Position numbers and translations under genes: made by a program. Below are positions 1-11,899 of a stretch of 64,000 bases of DNA, in pieces; the first letter of the stretch is position 1, and each line of letters begins with the position of its first letter. Under the pieces are notes generated by a model that was given only the letters and a program-made list of their open reading frames with translations, was not told the DNA's origin and did no database searches. Origin of the DNA: Pollenia angustigena (Eukaryota; Arthropoda; Insecta; Diptera; Polleniidae); the NCBI GenBank assembly GCA_930367215.1, contig OV884059.1, positions 98,940,993-99,004,992 on the forward strand, in the 5' to 3' direction.

Positions 1-1514
1 CGTAGTCGGTCATAACTGGACGTTATGACATGCCACCTAAAAATAACTAGCTTGCTTTTGAAATTTAGCATGATCGGCCTACGCATGGCTGCGATATATG
101 TAAGTAAAAAACCACGACTGCCTCTGGTTTTATCCATAAATCCTTTTTTGATGTTGTTTTTTTTTCGTACGTCTGGAAAACGGCAAGAACCAAAGTTTGG
201 TAGATACATTTTATTTGCGCTAAGGACGAAGTCTGTGTAAATGGTGAGATCCAGTCTATAATTCCAAATTAGACTCTTTGTGTCCGTTAACCATCTTATT
301 ATGTTGGTATTTAGATTAAATTCGCCCCAAAAATATTTTACTGCAAATAAAATTCTTTAAGAATCGGGTCACATTTGTCTAATGCTCTCATCGCATTTAA
401 GACAAAAAAATCTCATATGGATGTTAATATCTAGATAATATTTGGCACAAATAACTCTTATATTAAATTTAACCTATTAACATTACTTCATTTTATTGAG
501 TTCATGATTGCCCATCGTTTCCAAATGGGGTAAAATCTCGAGAATTCGTCTGTAAATACTATGGTATTTGGGCTTTGCCGACTATAACTTGAGGATTGTT
601 TATATTAAATCGAACTCTTATTAAATTGTTGAATATTTTGTTTAGAAATTTTTGAATTTTTAGGGCACCTTTTTAACAATTTTCAGGTCATATTTTCAAG
701 TTTTTAATTCGCATTAAACACGTTTTAGAGCATATTTCTGGTTTCCCTGGTTATAAAATTAAATTAAATCTTTTCCAGCAATTTCGTGCTTGTTCTTTAA
801 AAGTTATAAAATAAAAAAATTAAATTTTCAAATTTGAAATTACTTTAATGTCTGGAAAATAAAAAAACAAGGTATACACCACTTCTGCCATCAACACCGA
901 CTTTGAGTCAAAATGAAATGAAAATACAAATGGCCAGTGATGCCAACTTTTTGAGAGCAAAGAAGACTTTAAAATTTAAAAAAGCACTTAAAACCACTTC
1001 TTAAAACAAAATTGGACAATTAAAATCGTTGACATCTATCCAAAAAAAAAGTTCGTTGTTTATTTTTTCCATTCACAATTCTTAATATTTTCTAAGCCAT
1101 TTTTTATTTTTGAAACAGTGTCAACCATTTTAAAAAAAAAAATTTACCGAAAACAATTAAATCGATTTTATTACGATTACTTAATATGTTGTCAACCCTA
1201 AATAGCGCAACGTTTTGTAAAATTTTCTAGCTTTAACTTCGTAAACAAGGTTTCTGGTAAAACGAATACGACTTTCTTTTATCCCTTTTTTTATCATTTG
1301 AAATCTTATAGTCTTCATTGGCCTTCTCAAAATTGTAATAGCAAAGCTCATCTAAATCAACGATCATCCGCTATGCCCCCAGGGGCCGAGCACTTTTCGT
1401 GAATTTCACACACATAACACAAAGGTTAACGAAACAAAAAAAAAAAAAAAATAGTTAATGTCTCAAACGAGTAAATTTATTTTCCTCTCTTTTGGTGTTT
1501 CATTGCACACAATA
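1..1514. other. AT-rich DNA with one degraded dispersed repeat
   Basis: No gene is visible. About 285-460 (with TTATTATGTTGGTATTTAG) resembles 19440-19770, so both look like remnants of one dispersed repeat. Nothing else is recognised. Confidence 0.5.
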
Positions 1515-1888
1515 CCCTGCAAATAAAATTGGACCACATGATCCATTTTAATAAAATGTACTACTCCATGGACTGGTCCGATGTAATGTAAGCATGGACC
1601 ATGTCATTGTTAAAAAGTGTTTGTAGTGAGAGGACATGTCTTCGTTTTTTAACGACGTGCTTTCGTTTTTAAACGACTTCAAAACTAATCCTCTTGTGTA
1701 TACCATGGAGTAGTTTTAAAACTACTCCTAAGTTGTCCAAAGGTGGGTTATATGGTCCTCCCCTAGGACATCGTAATGTTAAATAGACCATGTTTTTTCC
1801 ATACGTTTGGGTTACTTTTGGACTTGTCCTGGTCCTTTGTGGGCTACTCTTTACAAGAGTATTTGGGCTGGTCCTATTATTTGCAGGG
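1515..1888 (-). mobile_element. 374-bp MITE, family A, copy 1 (complete)
   Basis: The termini are CCCTGCAAATAA and its inverse, forming an imperfect TIR of about 22 bp (CCCTGCAAATAAxAxxGGACCA). TA lies on both sides, which fits a 2-bp TSD. The length is exactly that of the copy at 10343-10716, which lies in the opposite orientation. The interior has short inverted repeats (TTCGTTTTTTAACGA) and no coding potential. Confidence 0.85.
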
Positions 1889-2809
1889 TATGCACTCACC
1901 ACTGCATGCACATTTTAAACTGTCTCTCTTTGTGATGACCGCTTCTAAATCATCCTCTATATAATCGAAGTTCTAACAAACGAAAAATTGAAAAAACACC
2001 AAGTTAGTGCTTTTTCTTAGTTTGGCACTAAGGATAAAATTGTGGCGTTTTGAGGCATAAAAAAGCACCATTAATAGTGCTAAAAGTACTAAGTTGGCAT
2101 CACTGCAACTGACCCTTATGATTCTAACATTATTGGTGTATACGTATTGAACGCATGGATTGGGATTACTATCCACTTTCGCATATGTCGCACGCGTCTT
2201 GCACAAAGGTCGAGAAAGTATCAAGAGCATAGAATACTTGGTGTGGACCCTACAGTTTGAGAATTAAAAGAAACAATTTATTATCCTGGTTTTATGTATT
2301 TTATGCTCTGCTTTTTAATGTGATACTTCTCCTGGTTGCTATGCAAAAAAATAAGCATTGAAAATTAATTAATCGACATATCGACAGTAAAATATCCATA
2401 TACCCATATATCATCAACCTAAAATATCGCCTAATATATCGGTTTAGGTTATATCCCTAGTTTCCTAAGTATTAAAAATCTTCTTTATTATTTCACCTAG
2501 CCTTAATAGAAAAAACACTTCTCGGATTGAATGATTTCATATCCGAGTGGAATATATTTTGCTGGAATATTTTTAAATGCATAAAAAATCCCGCCTAAAT
2601 AATTACAAAAACCCCATAACCGAAAAAGTAGTTTCATAAAGACAAAAAAAAGTACTTTTTATTTACCTCGTACTAAAATTTTTGGTTTTATATCAAATTT
2701 ATCTAAAAATGTTTGCTCATCCCGCCGTCTTTGTAAGTTTTATTCTATCAAATTTTTGTGGAAGCAAGTAGAGAAATTTATTTTCTAGTTCTGTTTTCAC
2801 ACACACACA
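1889..2809. other. AT-rich DNA with an orphan hAT-like end
   Basis: About 2365-2462 is a cluster of ATATCG/TATCGAC motifs ending in ATATCCCTA. It resembles the end at 21775-21862, and TAGGGAT is also the terminus of the hAT element at 11748. I read it as a solo transposon end with no partner visible. The stretch 2275-2365 also resembles 20155-20240 (TTTATGCTCTGCT). Nothing else is recognised. Confidence 0.4.
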
Positions 2810-3346
2810 CAGTGTTGCCATAACTGTTTGATGACAATATGTCAAACCTTCAAAAAAAAATTTGCTAAATCATAAAATGAAGAAAATATGCTCGAAATCT
2901 GCTAAGATTAAAACAAAAAATTTTTAATATATTAAATTTTCCCAAAATATGTTAAATTTGTACAAAAAAAATGCTAAAAATCTACTGAATTTTTGTAACA
3001 AATATTATGCTAAAAATCTGCTAAATAAGAAGGAATTTTAATATAAAAATTTTAAATTTTAAAAATTGTATTAAAAAAAAAGTATGTATTAGATTAATAA
3101 TGCGAAAAACAAAGAAGAAGTAATAATTTGAATATGAAATTGTTTGAAAATATGTATAATAAGTCTGTTTGAAACGAAATTTGCTAAGAAAAATTTGTCT
3201 TTCTAAAAAGTAAAAATATGCTTAACAATGTGCTTTTGGAAAAGGAAACATGCTAAAAAGCAGTCAGCGTATTTTTTAAAAAAATATGCAATTTCCCAAC
3301 ACAGTCTGCAAAATCTAACAGAAAATATGCTAAATTGGGAACACTG
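2810..3346. mobile_element. hAT-type MITE inserted in a CA microsatellite
   Basis: It begins CAGTGTTGCCA and ends GGGAACACTG, an imperfect inverted repeat of hAT type. Both sides carry CACACACA (2802-2809 and 3347-3354), an 8-bp TSD, although the (CA)n context makes that duplication weak evidence. The interior is full of the motif TATGCTAAAA/TCTGCTAA. It is non-coding. Confidence 0.7.
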
Positions 3347-5717
3347 CACACACATACGTATTTAGATGAAGGCTTTTATCTATAGATGTACCCACACATC
3401 AGGGGTGAAAAATTTATAACTGTTGTACTATTTTCAGTACTTTTTTATTTTTGAAATACCACAGTGCCCGCACGTCTGTTTTAGTACTCCTTTCTTGTTT
3501 TGCTTTCTTGTTTAGAAATCTAGCGTTCCTATATTTTAACATTGACATGGACATCCACAAAATCTGTAGTCATTTTATCATTAATTTGTGTTCTGTTTTA
3601 TCTACATTCACAAAGTGTTCTATTGTGTTTTTATCAGTAAAATATTGTTTAAGAAATATAGGAATTTAATTACAAAATGTTTATGACTTTGTTTTTGCTT
3701 TCAATGTAATTCTTTGGCGTTGAGTTGCGTTTTACATAATTAGGGCCTTGAACTTGTAGAATTGTTGTTGGGAATTGTAAAAACCTGAGCTATATTTAAT
3801 TAAATTAATAAACATATTGTTTGAAATGGCAAAGTTTTTAGATTATTTTTATAATTAAAATTAAAAAAAAATTTGTTTGAAGAAAATCACAATTTTAAAT
3901 TTTTTTAGTATGTAATTAATTTTGGCAATAGGTACAAAATCAACAAATTGTTTACTTGATGCTAAGAATTTGGTTATTAGCGACAATTTTTAATTTGCTA
4001 CTTTTTTTTCTTACTTAGAGAGAGAAATGTCAAAAGTAACAAAAAAATACAATGTTGTGTTTTTGGTGTCGTACTTGTTGTAGTATCGACACCACCGTTT
4101 ACATGAATTCTCCTAGGTTGTATACGATTTAATAGAACACTTTTTGAATTGCCTAATAGCATTCAGGTAGCGCAAAAAAATATTTTACTTAAAGTTTTGT
4201 GATACACTTAGAAATAAATTTAAATTCGAAAGGAACATTTTAATTATGATTAACGATTTTACACCTGAAAATGTGATTGCTGGTAAGACTAATAGCACAT
4301 TGCAATTATTTGCAAGCAAAATAAGTTTAACCTCTTCAGACCATGGGTACACATATGTGTACCTTAACTTATTACAAGTTTTAAAGACTAGCGACATCGT
4401 GTGGCCAATAGAAATAGTTTTATTACTTGCTTTAAGCTACTGCGCTTCAAAAAAAAAATATCAAAAGATGGCAGGGTTTAGAAGTTTTAGCCATTTTTTT
4501 ACATTTGAATTTAACAGTTTGAAAAAACCATATTGTTGGGATATTTTTCCTCAATAACTAATCACTAAGACCTGAAGTACACATATGTGCACCTCTTTTT
4601 CTACCAGTTTTAATAAAAAAATTGAAAAAATAATAAAAACCGAAATTTAAATTACACCTCATAAGATAAAACATATATTTAATAAGCCCTTTACTTAATC
4701 GGTTCAGTTCCGATCTTAAGAATTTACGTTGAAATTTTTCATATTTTAAGACCTTTTTCTAAGAATTCATATAAAATTTTTAAAAAAAAAAATATACAGT
4801 TGCCTTATTTGCTCCCCAAAAGGTGTAAACGATTTATAAGAAATGTAAAAATTCAATGGGTTAATGTTTGGGTGTTAAGAGGTTAAAACGATTAATTCGC
4901 AGTTTTGTGAGTTGGCGGATCTCCCAGAAATAAGAAATTTAAAAATGTAAAATATTAAAAATTTTTTGAAAAAATGTCACTTAAAAATTTATTTAATTTA
5001 AAAAACAAAACTTTAATTCTGATTTACGATTTTGAAAATGTAATTGCTGGTAAGACCAATAGCACATTACAATTATAATCGATCAAAAGAAATTTGAAAC
5101 GATCAATTCCCAATTTAGTGAGTTGACGAATCTTCCAGAAAAAAGGCCGTAAAAGATAGAAAATATTTAGATTTTTTTTAAATATTTCAAATGTTTTAAA
5201 AGCTTAAGATCTATTAAGATCAAATGATTCTTGCTGTTACAGTTATAATATTATTAATACTGACATATAAAAAGGAATGAACTTTTTAGTGTTATGTAGT
5301 TTTGTTAAGCGTATTTTTCGACGTAAAAATATTCCGGAAAATGCCTTAAGTCTATGTACCAAAATTTATTAAATTTCTCTTAACTTGCGACCTGTACTTT
5401 TCGCACAAGGTTTACAAGCTTTTTCGACAAAAAAAAATGTTTTTAAAAAGTACCAAAATGTTGAAGTTTTTGCATTTTCCATCACTGACAAATATAGTTT
5501 TTTCTTTGGTTTTGCTCACATGGTTTTTTGATTAATAAAAAATTTTATTATTTTTGTTTTCAAACATTGTAGTTTCTTTTAATTTTTGCGAAATACCTAA
5601 GAAATTATGAGCAAATATTTCGTCATATTCGTTTTGTTGATATTCAATGTTCTACTTAAACTTATAATTTTTGGCGGTATTGTTTATACAATACTCGTAC
5701 AAACATATGTATGTACA
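3347..5717. other. AT-rich DNA with a degenerate internal duplication
   Basis: Two stretches recur: 4243-4310 matches 5018-5078 (both with ATTGCTGGTAAGAC), and 4876-4930 matches 5098-5150 (both with GTGAGTTG). A near-palindrome GTACACATATGTGTACC near 4347 recurs at 4577. No gene is recognised; the 103-codon open frame 4246-4557 has no family features. Confidence 0.45.
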
Positions 5718-6979
5718 TTAGGGCTATAACCAAATTTTTTGGCATAGTACCACGGAGTCGCAAAAATGTTTTAGTAATGAAAACACCAGTCTCCCGTCGT
5801 TTTGCGAAAAAAACCCCTCACGCAGGGAAGCAAATTTCTAAAACCTTCAAAAAAATTTTGAACCGCGATGAATTGCAAGCCGTATGAAAATTTTTTAATT
5901 TAAGCAGTGGATAAATTCAAAAATAGCATTTAAGTGATACGTACAGGAATATATATACAAATATCAGGTTTACATTAGGGAAACAACTTTTTTACAATTT
6001 TTGAAAATATTAAAATGGTCCTGTCCATGCCATGTAGTGCATAAAAAAACAATAAGAACTGCATCTTTAGATTTTCGATATCGTTAAAAAAGGTTCCGCG
6101 TCAAAAGCAATTAAGTTTGGGATCAGTAATAATGCATTAACACCTACACCATAAAAAGTTTATAAGTTGTTAATGGTAATAAACTAGTTTGTGAAACTTA
6201 TTTATCCATACAAACCATAAACAGGTTTGTTACTAGCTTTTGAGATAAACTAGTTACAAACAACCGATTTTTGCTAATGCAACTCTGTTTTTCAAAATGT
6301 TATATGTGGCCCTTGGTACAACATTTGGTTTTTAGATCATTGTTACAATAAAAATGACTTCGAAGCCTGAAACAAGTCATTATCGGGCTTTACTAATGCT
6401 CAGATATGCTTTCTAAGACATTGGGTGAAAGATGAATCAAGAATTCCAAAAACACAACTCAGCAACATTTGTGCGGAACGCGCCATCAAAGTCGTACAAG
6501 ATATATTCTCCCAACGCAAATAAACACGAACTATTAATCTAAAGTTTGTTATTTTGATTATAATCATATAATTATATTAAGAAATGTAAATAGTTAAATA
6601 ATTATAAATACAAAATTTTGAAAAAAATACAAAATTTTGAAAAAATAAAAAAAAATTTAAAGGGCTTTTAGAAATCGGCTTCGACGCGGAATGTTTTTGT
6701 TCCGAAATGACCTGAGCAAACATTTTTCGTTTTTAGCACAACATCGGCTACAGCGTGGTGATAGGGCCCTAATTTGGTTGTACCCCTAGTGTACATTTTT
6801 TTAAAATTTCAGTGAGATAAAAATTGTTGTTTTCAAACTTCAACCCGATCCCTGCGTGAACTTTTTTAACAATCCGAAAAAATAATCATATTTTTTATTA
6901 AATAACTTTTAATGTTCTACACGACTATATTATGCCGTTTTTGATATTCGCAAATAGGGTGAAAAAGTTATGACCCTAA
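5718..6979. mobile_element. TIR element with TTAGGG ends, family T, with a probable nested relative
   Basis: The ends are TTAGGGCTATAACC and its imperfect inverse (AGTTATGACCCTAA). The flanks TGTACA (5712-5717) and TGTACG (6980-6985) suggest a roughly 6-bp TSD. A second start of the same type lies at 5975, and an end-like CCCCTAGTGTAC near 6784, so one copy may sit inside another. Further fragments occur at 7030-7180 and 58590-58740. A short coding-like piece near 6455-6525 is unassigned. Confidence 0.55.
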
Positions 6980-7658
6980 TGTACGTATATGTTTGCATGT
7001 TATGAATTTGTTTAAAATGCTTATATTCATATTAGGGAAATAACTTTTTGCAATTTTTGCGAATATCAAATTCTTCATCGCATAGCCGTATAGGCAATGA
7101 AAATATTTAGAAATGATGTACTACTTTTTCGCGATCGTTAAAAAGTTTCCGCACCAAACGCGATGAAGTTTTGAATTTAAATTTACAAAATCAACATTTT
7201 ATAATAAAATTTTAAGTATTTTCTAATAATTTCATGAATATAACAAGTTCTTACCATTTGTACGGAAGAAAGGCGCAAAAATTAATCGCGATATTACGAC
7301 TCTTTTTCGCGTTTTTTTTTTTTTTAATAAACTAAATTAATGATTGATGTTGTGATAGATGAGTTGTTTGGCGGATATTATATGAAACTGTGATAATTTT
7401 CAGAAAAAAATACGTTTGCAGGTAAACGTTAGACAAGATATTTTTCCATTACGTAAATCAACTTGCACTTTAAACTTAAATTTTATTTCATTAAACCCAA
7501 AAAAATAGCTTTACATTTTTGGTTTACAGTTACCTATTTAATATATTTAAAACATAGTTAACCAAAACTCTCATTAAATGAAATGCGTCTGTATTGGATA
7601 ACATAACATTGCCCAGCAAACACAAAACTAAGCATTGCAAATGTAATGAATTTTATGA
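6980..7658. other. AT-rich DNA with a family T fragment
   Basis: 7030-7180 resembles the 5' part of the 5975 copy (TTAGGGAAATAACTTTTTGC). The remainder shows no recognised feature. Confidence 0.4.
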
Positions 7659-8250
7659 ATATTATTTTTAGATGAAAGTACAGATATTAATGATCTTTGT
7701 CAACTGGTTGTCTGTGTAAGATGCATTGATGAACATTTTAATGTTTTTGAATCAATGTTGACATTGGAAACCTTTCATGGGCATGTAACGGGAAAGCTTT
7801 TGATGGAAGTTGTAAGTGATAAACTTTTTGCTATTGTTGATGTAAACAAAATTGTCGGTGTCTGCACAGACGGGGCAAGTGTAATGGTAGGAAAAAACAC
7901 AGGTTTGATAGGTAATATAAAAAAAAGTGAAATGGCAATGCAAAACTTTCACTGCATTATCCATCAAGCGGCGCTTGCATCTAAATTTATTACTCAAGAC
8001 TCTACTATGAAGACTGCAAAGCGCATTATAAATAAAATAAGAGGAGGACACAATGCCCTCACTCATCGAAAATTTGTAAAATTTTTAACATCTAAAAACG
8101 CAGCTTTCAAAGATCTTAAAATGTTCACTGAGGTACGTTGGCTCAGTCGTGGCGACTGTCATAACCGGCTATATAATTTAAAAGAGGAAGTCTTAGAGTT
8201 TTTAGCTTTTCTAGCTGATACAACTTCTTTGCTTAATAATTTCAATTTAT
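7659..8250 (+). pseudogene. hAT transposase, catalytic-core fragment
   Basis: The frame is open from 7659 and carries the hAT catalytic motif DESTDIND at 7671, then ETFHGHVTGK, then GVCTDGASVMVG (second acidic residue), then FHCIIHQAALASK and FTEVRWLSRG. This order matches the RNase H-like core of ZBED5/GTF2IRD2-type hAT transposases. It breaks off after about FLADTTSL, so the rest of the protein and the dimerisation domain are missing. The N-terminal part of what looks like the same protein follows directly but on the opposite strand. Confidence 0.85.
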
Positions 8251-8253
8251 TTT

Positions 8254-8748
8254 TTATTTATAATTTATTAATTTTTCTTCAATAGAAGACTCCACCGAAT
8301 ATCCTATTTGGGCAATACGCCTAGCCACAGTTTGGGGTGACAAGGGAATTGACTTTATGAAATCTGTTTTATAATTTAACGTTTGAAAAGTTTTTTGTAA
8401 AATATTTTTTACTAGCATTCCATCAATAAACGGTCTGCCTTGCTGAGCGATTTCCAAGCTTATTTGGCTCGAAATCTCTATTTTTAATTTTTTATTTTGC
8501 AAAATTTCCTCACTTTGCTCTTCTTGCAGAACCCATTCTTTAATTTTTTGCATATAAAGGTTTTTTTGCTCAAGAAAAAACATTTTCTTTTTTTCCTCGT
8601 TTAATTTATTTATTTCTATGTGAAAAAGGTCAAAATGCCTTTTAATTGAAAATGTTTTCTTTGTTTTAAATGTTTGGTAACATAAAATGCATTGCATGTT
8701 ACCAAAAGCATTTTTATTGACAAAACAAAAATTTTTGTCTTCCATCAT
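8254..8748 (-). pseudogene. hAT transposase, N-terminal zinc-finger fragment, inverted
   Basis: This 164-codon frame starts at ATG 8748. It has a BED/C2H2-like finger (CILC, then H and H about 18 residues on), a lysine- and glutamate-rich helix, and then PLSPQTVARRIAQIG. It ends SSIEEKLINYK, just where the protein family would continue into the DESTD catalytic segment. That continuation is found instead at 7671 on the + strand. About 215 bp upstream of the ATG, at 8965, a CAGTGTTATCC terminus of hAT type is present. Confidence 0.82.
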
Positions 8749-8965
8749 ACTATTTTGTTTGCTGGTTTATATTGAAATAAAATCAAAGCTGAAAAAACAA
8801 TAAAGCTGAAAAAAAAACCGTAAGCATCCGCACATGTGTACTCATCAACACTCAATTAACAAGTGAAATCAAACTTAAATAAAAGAGAACAAGCATCGGT
8901 GTGAGTTGTTTTTATTGTTTTTGTAGCACTATTGTGCACAGAAAATGGAGATTTGGATAACACTG

Positions 8966-9285
8966 ATTTAAAATATATAGTATATATAAACAAAAAATTT
9001 ACCATATATTAGTGTGTATGGAAATTAAAAAAAAAAATAATTTGTTTGCAAAAAAAAACCATTTTGATATTATTCCGGTCTGTCAATCAGAAAGACTATT
9101 AGAAAAAATTATTAAAAGAGAAGGCCTAAAGCAAGGCGTATTTATGTTAAACGTTTGCATCAGTTTTAATTTTATGAAACTGTCATTTGCTCAAGCAAAG
9201 TGCGAAACTGATCGCACATTCCGTACGGAATCCAATGTTTGTTGATTTTATTTTTGTTTTTTTAATTACTTTTGAGACGATAGTC
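8966..9285. other. AT-rich DNA, end of a truncated hAT copy
   Basis: No gene is seen. From about 9276 the sequence matches the outer part of the TATCGATA-bearing hAT element (compare 32190-32215 inverted). Confidence 0.4.
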
Positions 9286-9288
9286 TTA

Positions 9289-9628
9289 TGGCCATTTTCT
9301 CAATGTATCGACAAACTGTCTGTTACTTAATGTCAACATAAATTTATTGGACCGATAAACTGTCCGTTAACGATTTTGGGTTTCTCAATATACCGACAAA
9401 AAACCTTGTTTTTAATTGGCAACACCACTCAAAACACATGTAAAAGTTGGGAGTCAGCTGATTGAATTTATCTGTTCGGCAAATAAAAGGAAAATAAACA
9501 ATTGGCGGATGAGTGCCGGTTAGCTTTGCGATAAAATCGAAGCAAATGAGACATTGAGATAACCAAATTTCTTTAATGTGCACTTTTACGTTGGGAAAAA
9601 AGATAATCGCCTAATGAGAAAATGGCCA
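9289..9628. mobile_element. Harbinger-like MITE
   Basis: It begins TGGCCATTTTCTCA and ends with the exact inverse, flanked by TTA on both sides (9286-9288, 9629-9631). The uninterrupted relative (the 32.2-kb copy read in reverse) has a single TTA at this point, confirming the 3-bp TSD typical of PIF/Harbinger. It is 340 bp and non-coding. Confidence 0.82.
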
Positions 9629-9819
9629 TTAAACTATCGAAAATGTCGATAGGAAAAATATCAATATCGATATTATTATTATTTAAAGTACAGCTATGAA
9701 GACATGTTACATCAGCTATACACACACAGTTTTTTGCCGCAAGTTTTTACTTGCAATTAATAATTCGAGCAGAATTACAGCAATGAATACAAACAACAAG
9801 AATGGCAGGTGGTATGGAT

Positions 9820-10925
9820 CAGAGAACGGCTTTGTGCAAATGCAAAAAAATCGCATTAAATGAACAGCAACAAATACACTCACTTGCGGTCATACAATCA
9901 AACTTGCGCAACCGCAAACATTCGCTGCTGGTTTGCAGTCATTCAAATAATGCACATCGTGCTTTGTTATTTATACCAACGTTAGCTTCGTTTTTTAATA
10001 AAGATGTTTGTGTGTTCGGTGCGACAATGATTGTTTTGGTAAAGAAAAAAAATAAAAACAAAAAAAGCCAGAAATCAAGCAATTATTACTCATGAAGACA
10101 TTTAGCAGTAACTTTGTAGTACAAGAAAAAAAATTGAAATTAAACTAAACGCACATATGTATGTAGGTACAAGACTTTTTTTTTATCATTACAGTAGTTC
10201 TGTATGAACAATGTATTCTTGTTATTGTTGTTAATATTAACAAAGCGTCTCATCGAGTGGTTTATTGTTGTTAATGTTAACAAAGCGTCTCATCGTGTGG
10301 ACAATGACTACTTGAATGCAAAAGTATAAGAATGTGTGCCATCCCTGCAAATAATAGGACCAGTCCAAACACGCGTGTAAAGAGTAGTCCACAAGGGACC
10401 AGGACTAGTCCAAAAGTAACCCAAACGTATGGAAAAAACCTGGTCTATTTAACATTACGATGTCCTAGGAGAGGACCATATAACCCACCTTTGGACCACT
10501 AAGGAGTAGTTTTAAAACTACTCCATGGTATACACAAGAGGATAAGTTTTGAAGTCGTTTAAAAACGTAAGCACTTCGTTAAAAAACGAAGACATGTTGT
10601 CACACTACAAACACTTTTTAACAATGACATGGTCCATGCTTGCATTACATCGGACCAGTCCATGGAGTAGTCCATTTTATCAAAATGGAGCAGGTGGTCC
10701 AATTTTATTTGCAGGGATTTGAAGTTACACAATCGTGTTATATTGCGCGCGAAACAAAAATGCAAACAAAGCACTTTCAATAAAAAACGAATCCATGGAA
10801 AAATCAAATGTTAACGAAACGATGTAAAAATTACCAACGTTGAACTTTGTTTTGCAGGCAAAGAGTGAATGTAAATTTTAGCGTATGAATAAATCAAGAA
10901 AAATTGTGATTTTGCAGTTCTCTGG
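9820..10925. mobile_element. hobo/Hermes-like hAT MITE, copy 1, with an internal MITE
   Basis: It starts CAGAGAACGG and ends TGCAGTTCTCTG; the right end is the inverse of CAGAGAACTGCA, which I recall as the hobo terminus, and CAGAGAAC also begins Hermes. A perfect 8-bp TSD GTATGGAT flanks it (9812-9819, 10926-10933) and fits the hAT target pattern nTnnnnAn. Without the nested 374-bp MITE it would be about 730 bp, matching the copy at 44034-44766. The interior has a roughly 44-bp tandem duplication (10230-10300). Confidence 0.88.
10343..10716 (+). mobile_element. 374-bp MITE, family A, copy 2 (complete)
   Basis: The ends are CCCTGCAAATAATAGG and GCAGGG. AT lies on both sides. The related copy at 44034-44766 lacks this insertion at the corresponding place (about 44557), so the target site can be read; the filled site is longer by the element plus 2 bp. 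Confidence 0.88.
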
Positions 10926-10984
10926 TATGGATTGCTTAGCTGTGCTTTTTCCACATAAATATATTTCTATCTGTGATTTAAATT

Positions 10985-11215
10985 TCATTTAAATCGGTTT
11001 GAAAATTTTTGAGAGGCAGAAATTTTCCCCTATCTGCCCTCGTGGTCCTACGATTCAGCCCATTTTCAATAGGCTTGGTCCTTGTGCCAATACGAACCTT
11101 TGTTCCAAATTTTATCAAATTATCTCCTGTACTTTGCGCACAAGGACATATTTTTTTAAAGGCGTTACACACATCAGCACAAATGCATAATACCCTCTCC
11201 ACTATTGTGGTGTGG
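10985..11215. repeat. Fragment of dispersed CACAATAGTGG repeat, family R
   Basis: It runs from a TTTAAATC segment through GGCAGAAATTTTCCCC to the end motif CCTCTCCACTATTGTGGTG. It is an inverted, partial copy of the repeat seen more fully at 54237-54930. Open frames here are fortuitous. Confidence 0.65.
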
Positions 11216-11747
11216 CTATAATAAGTCGTCCTATGTTCGTGATTTAATAACTCGAGAACTAATCAAACGATTTCCAAACGAGTACATGCGTTGGAAAGGG
11301 GTACTTTCACTGATGGTTTATAAAAAAAACTCCAGATAGGCGCTGTTGTCGTGATATTGAATTTTTTTTATTGATGGTAGATAGCAAAATTCTCTAGTAT
11401 TTAATTTTTATTTAGAAAATCCCGAGCAGCGCTGGGACCAAACTGCTAGTATAGTATATAAAAGCAGAAGCTACTTAATTTGAAATATGACAAAAATGTT
11501 GTTATTGTACTGTAATCAAATTATCTTAATTTGATACGCCGTTACACAAAGTGGCTTCGCCCAAAGTCATACATACATGCATATTTATAAAAAAAAAAAC
11601 ACACAAGCACTGGTGTAAAGAAGGCAACTATTCAGATACATGTTTAACTATAAACACCCAGCAGTTTTGGGGAGAATCGTTTTTGGTGGTCTCACATTAA
11701 AAAAAAAATTTTTGACTTGCATAAAAAAGCTGATTATCACTTTAATG
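11216..11747. other. AT-rich DNA, no feature recognised
   Basis: 11220-11440 contains a block (ATAACTCGAGAACTAATC ... GAGCAGCGCTGGGACC) that looks like an old repeat, but I cannot name it. Confidence 0.35.
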
Positions 11748-11899
11748 TAGGGATTGCTGCTCGGTTTTAACCGAAACCGCGGTTTTAAATGCCTAAAAAC
11801 CGAAACCGAAAACCGACAAAAAAACCTCGGTTTTAGCTTTAACTTAAACAATGTATTTATGCTTGAAGAAATTGCAAATTAAACATCATACTCGTACTT

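Larger units (their letters stand above)
9276..10960 (-). mobile_element. TATCGATA-type hAT element, family D, truncated copy holding two insertions
   Basis: Pieces 9276-9288, 9632-9819 and about 10926-10955 align in order with the reverse complement of 31980-32215 inside the complete copy at 31552-32244. The insertions at 9289-9628 and 9820-10925 interrupt it. Both termini are lost. Confidence 0.7.

Noticed and set aside
4246..4557. 103-codon open frame as a possible gene
   Set aside because: No recognisable motif, AT-driven composition, no promoter or splice context, and part of it belongs to a degenerate local duplication.
9820..10095. 97-codon frame starting near 9802
   Set aside because: It begins in flanking sequence, crosses the hobo-like element end, and is only partly shared by the second copy; no protein features.
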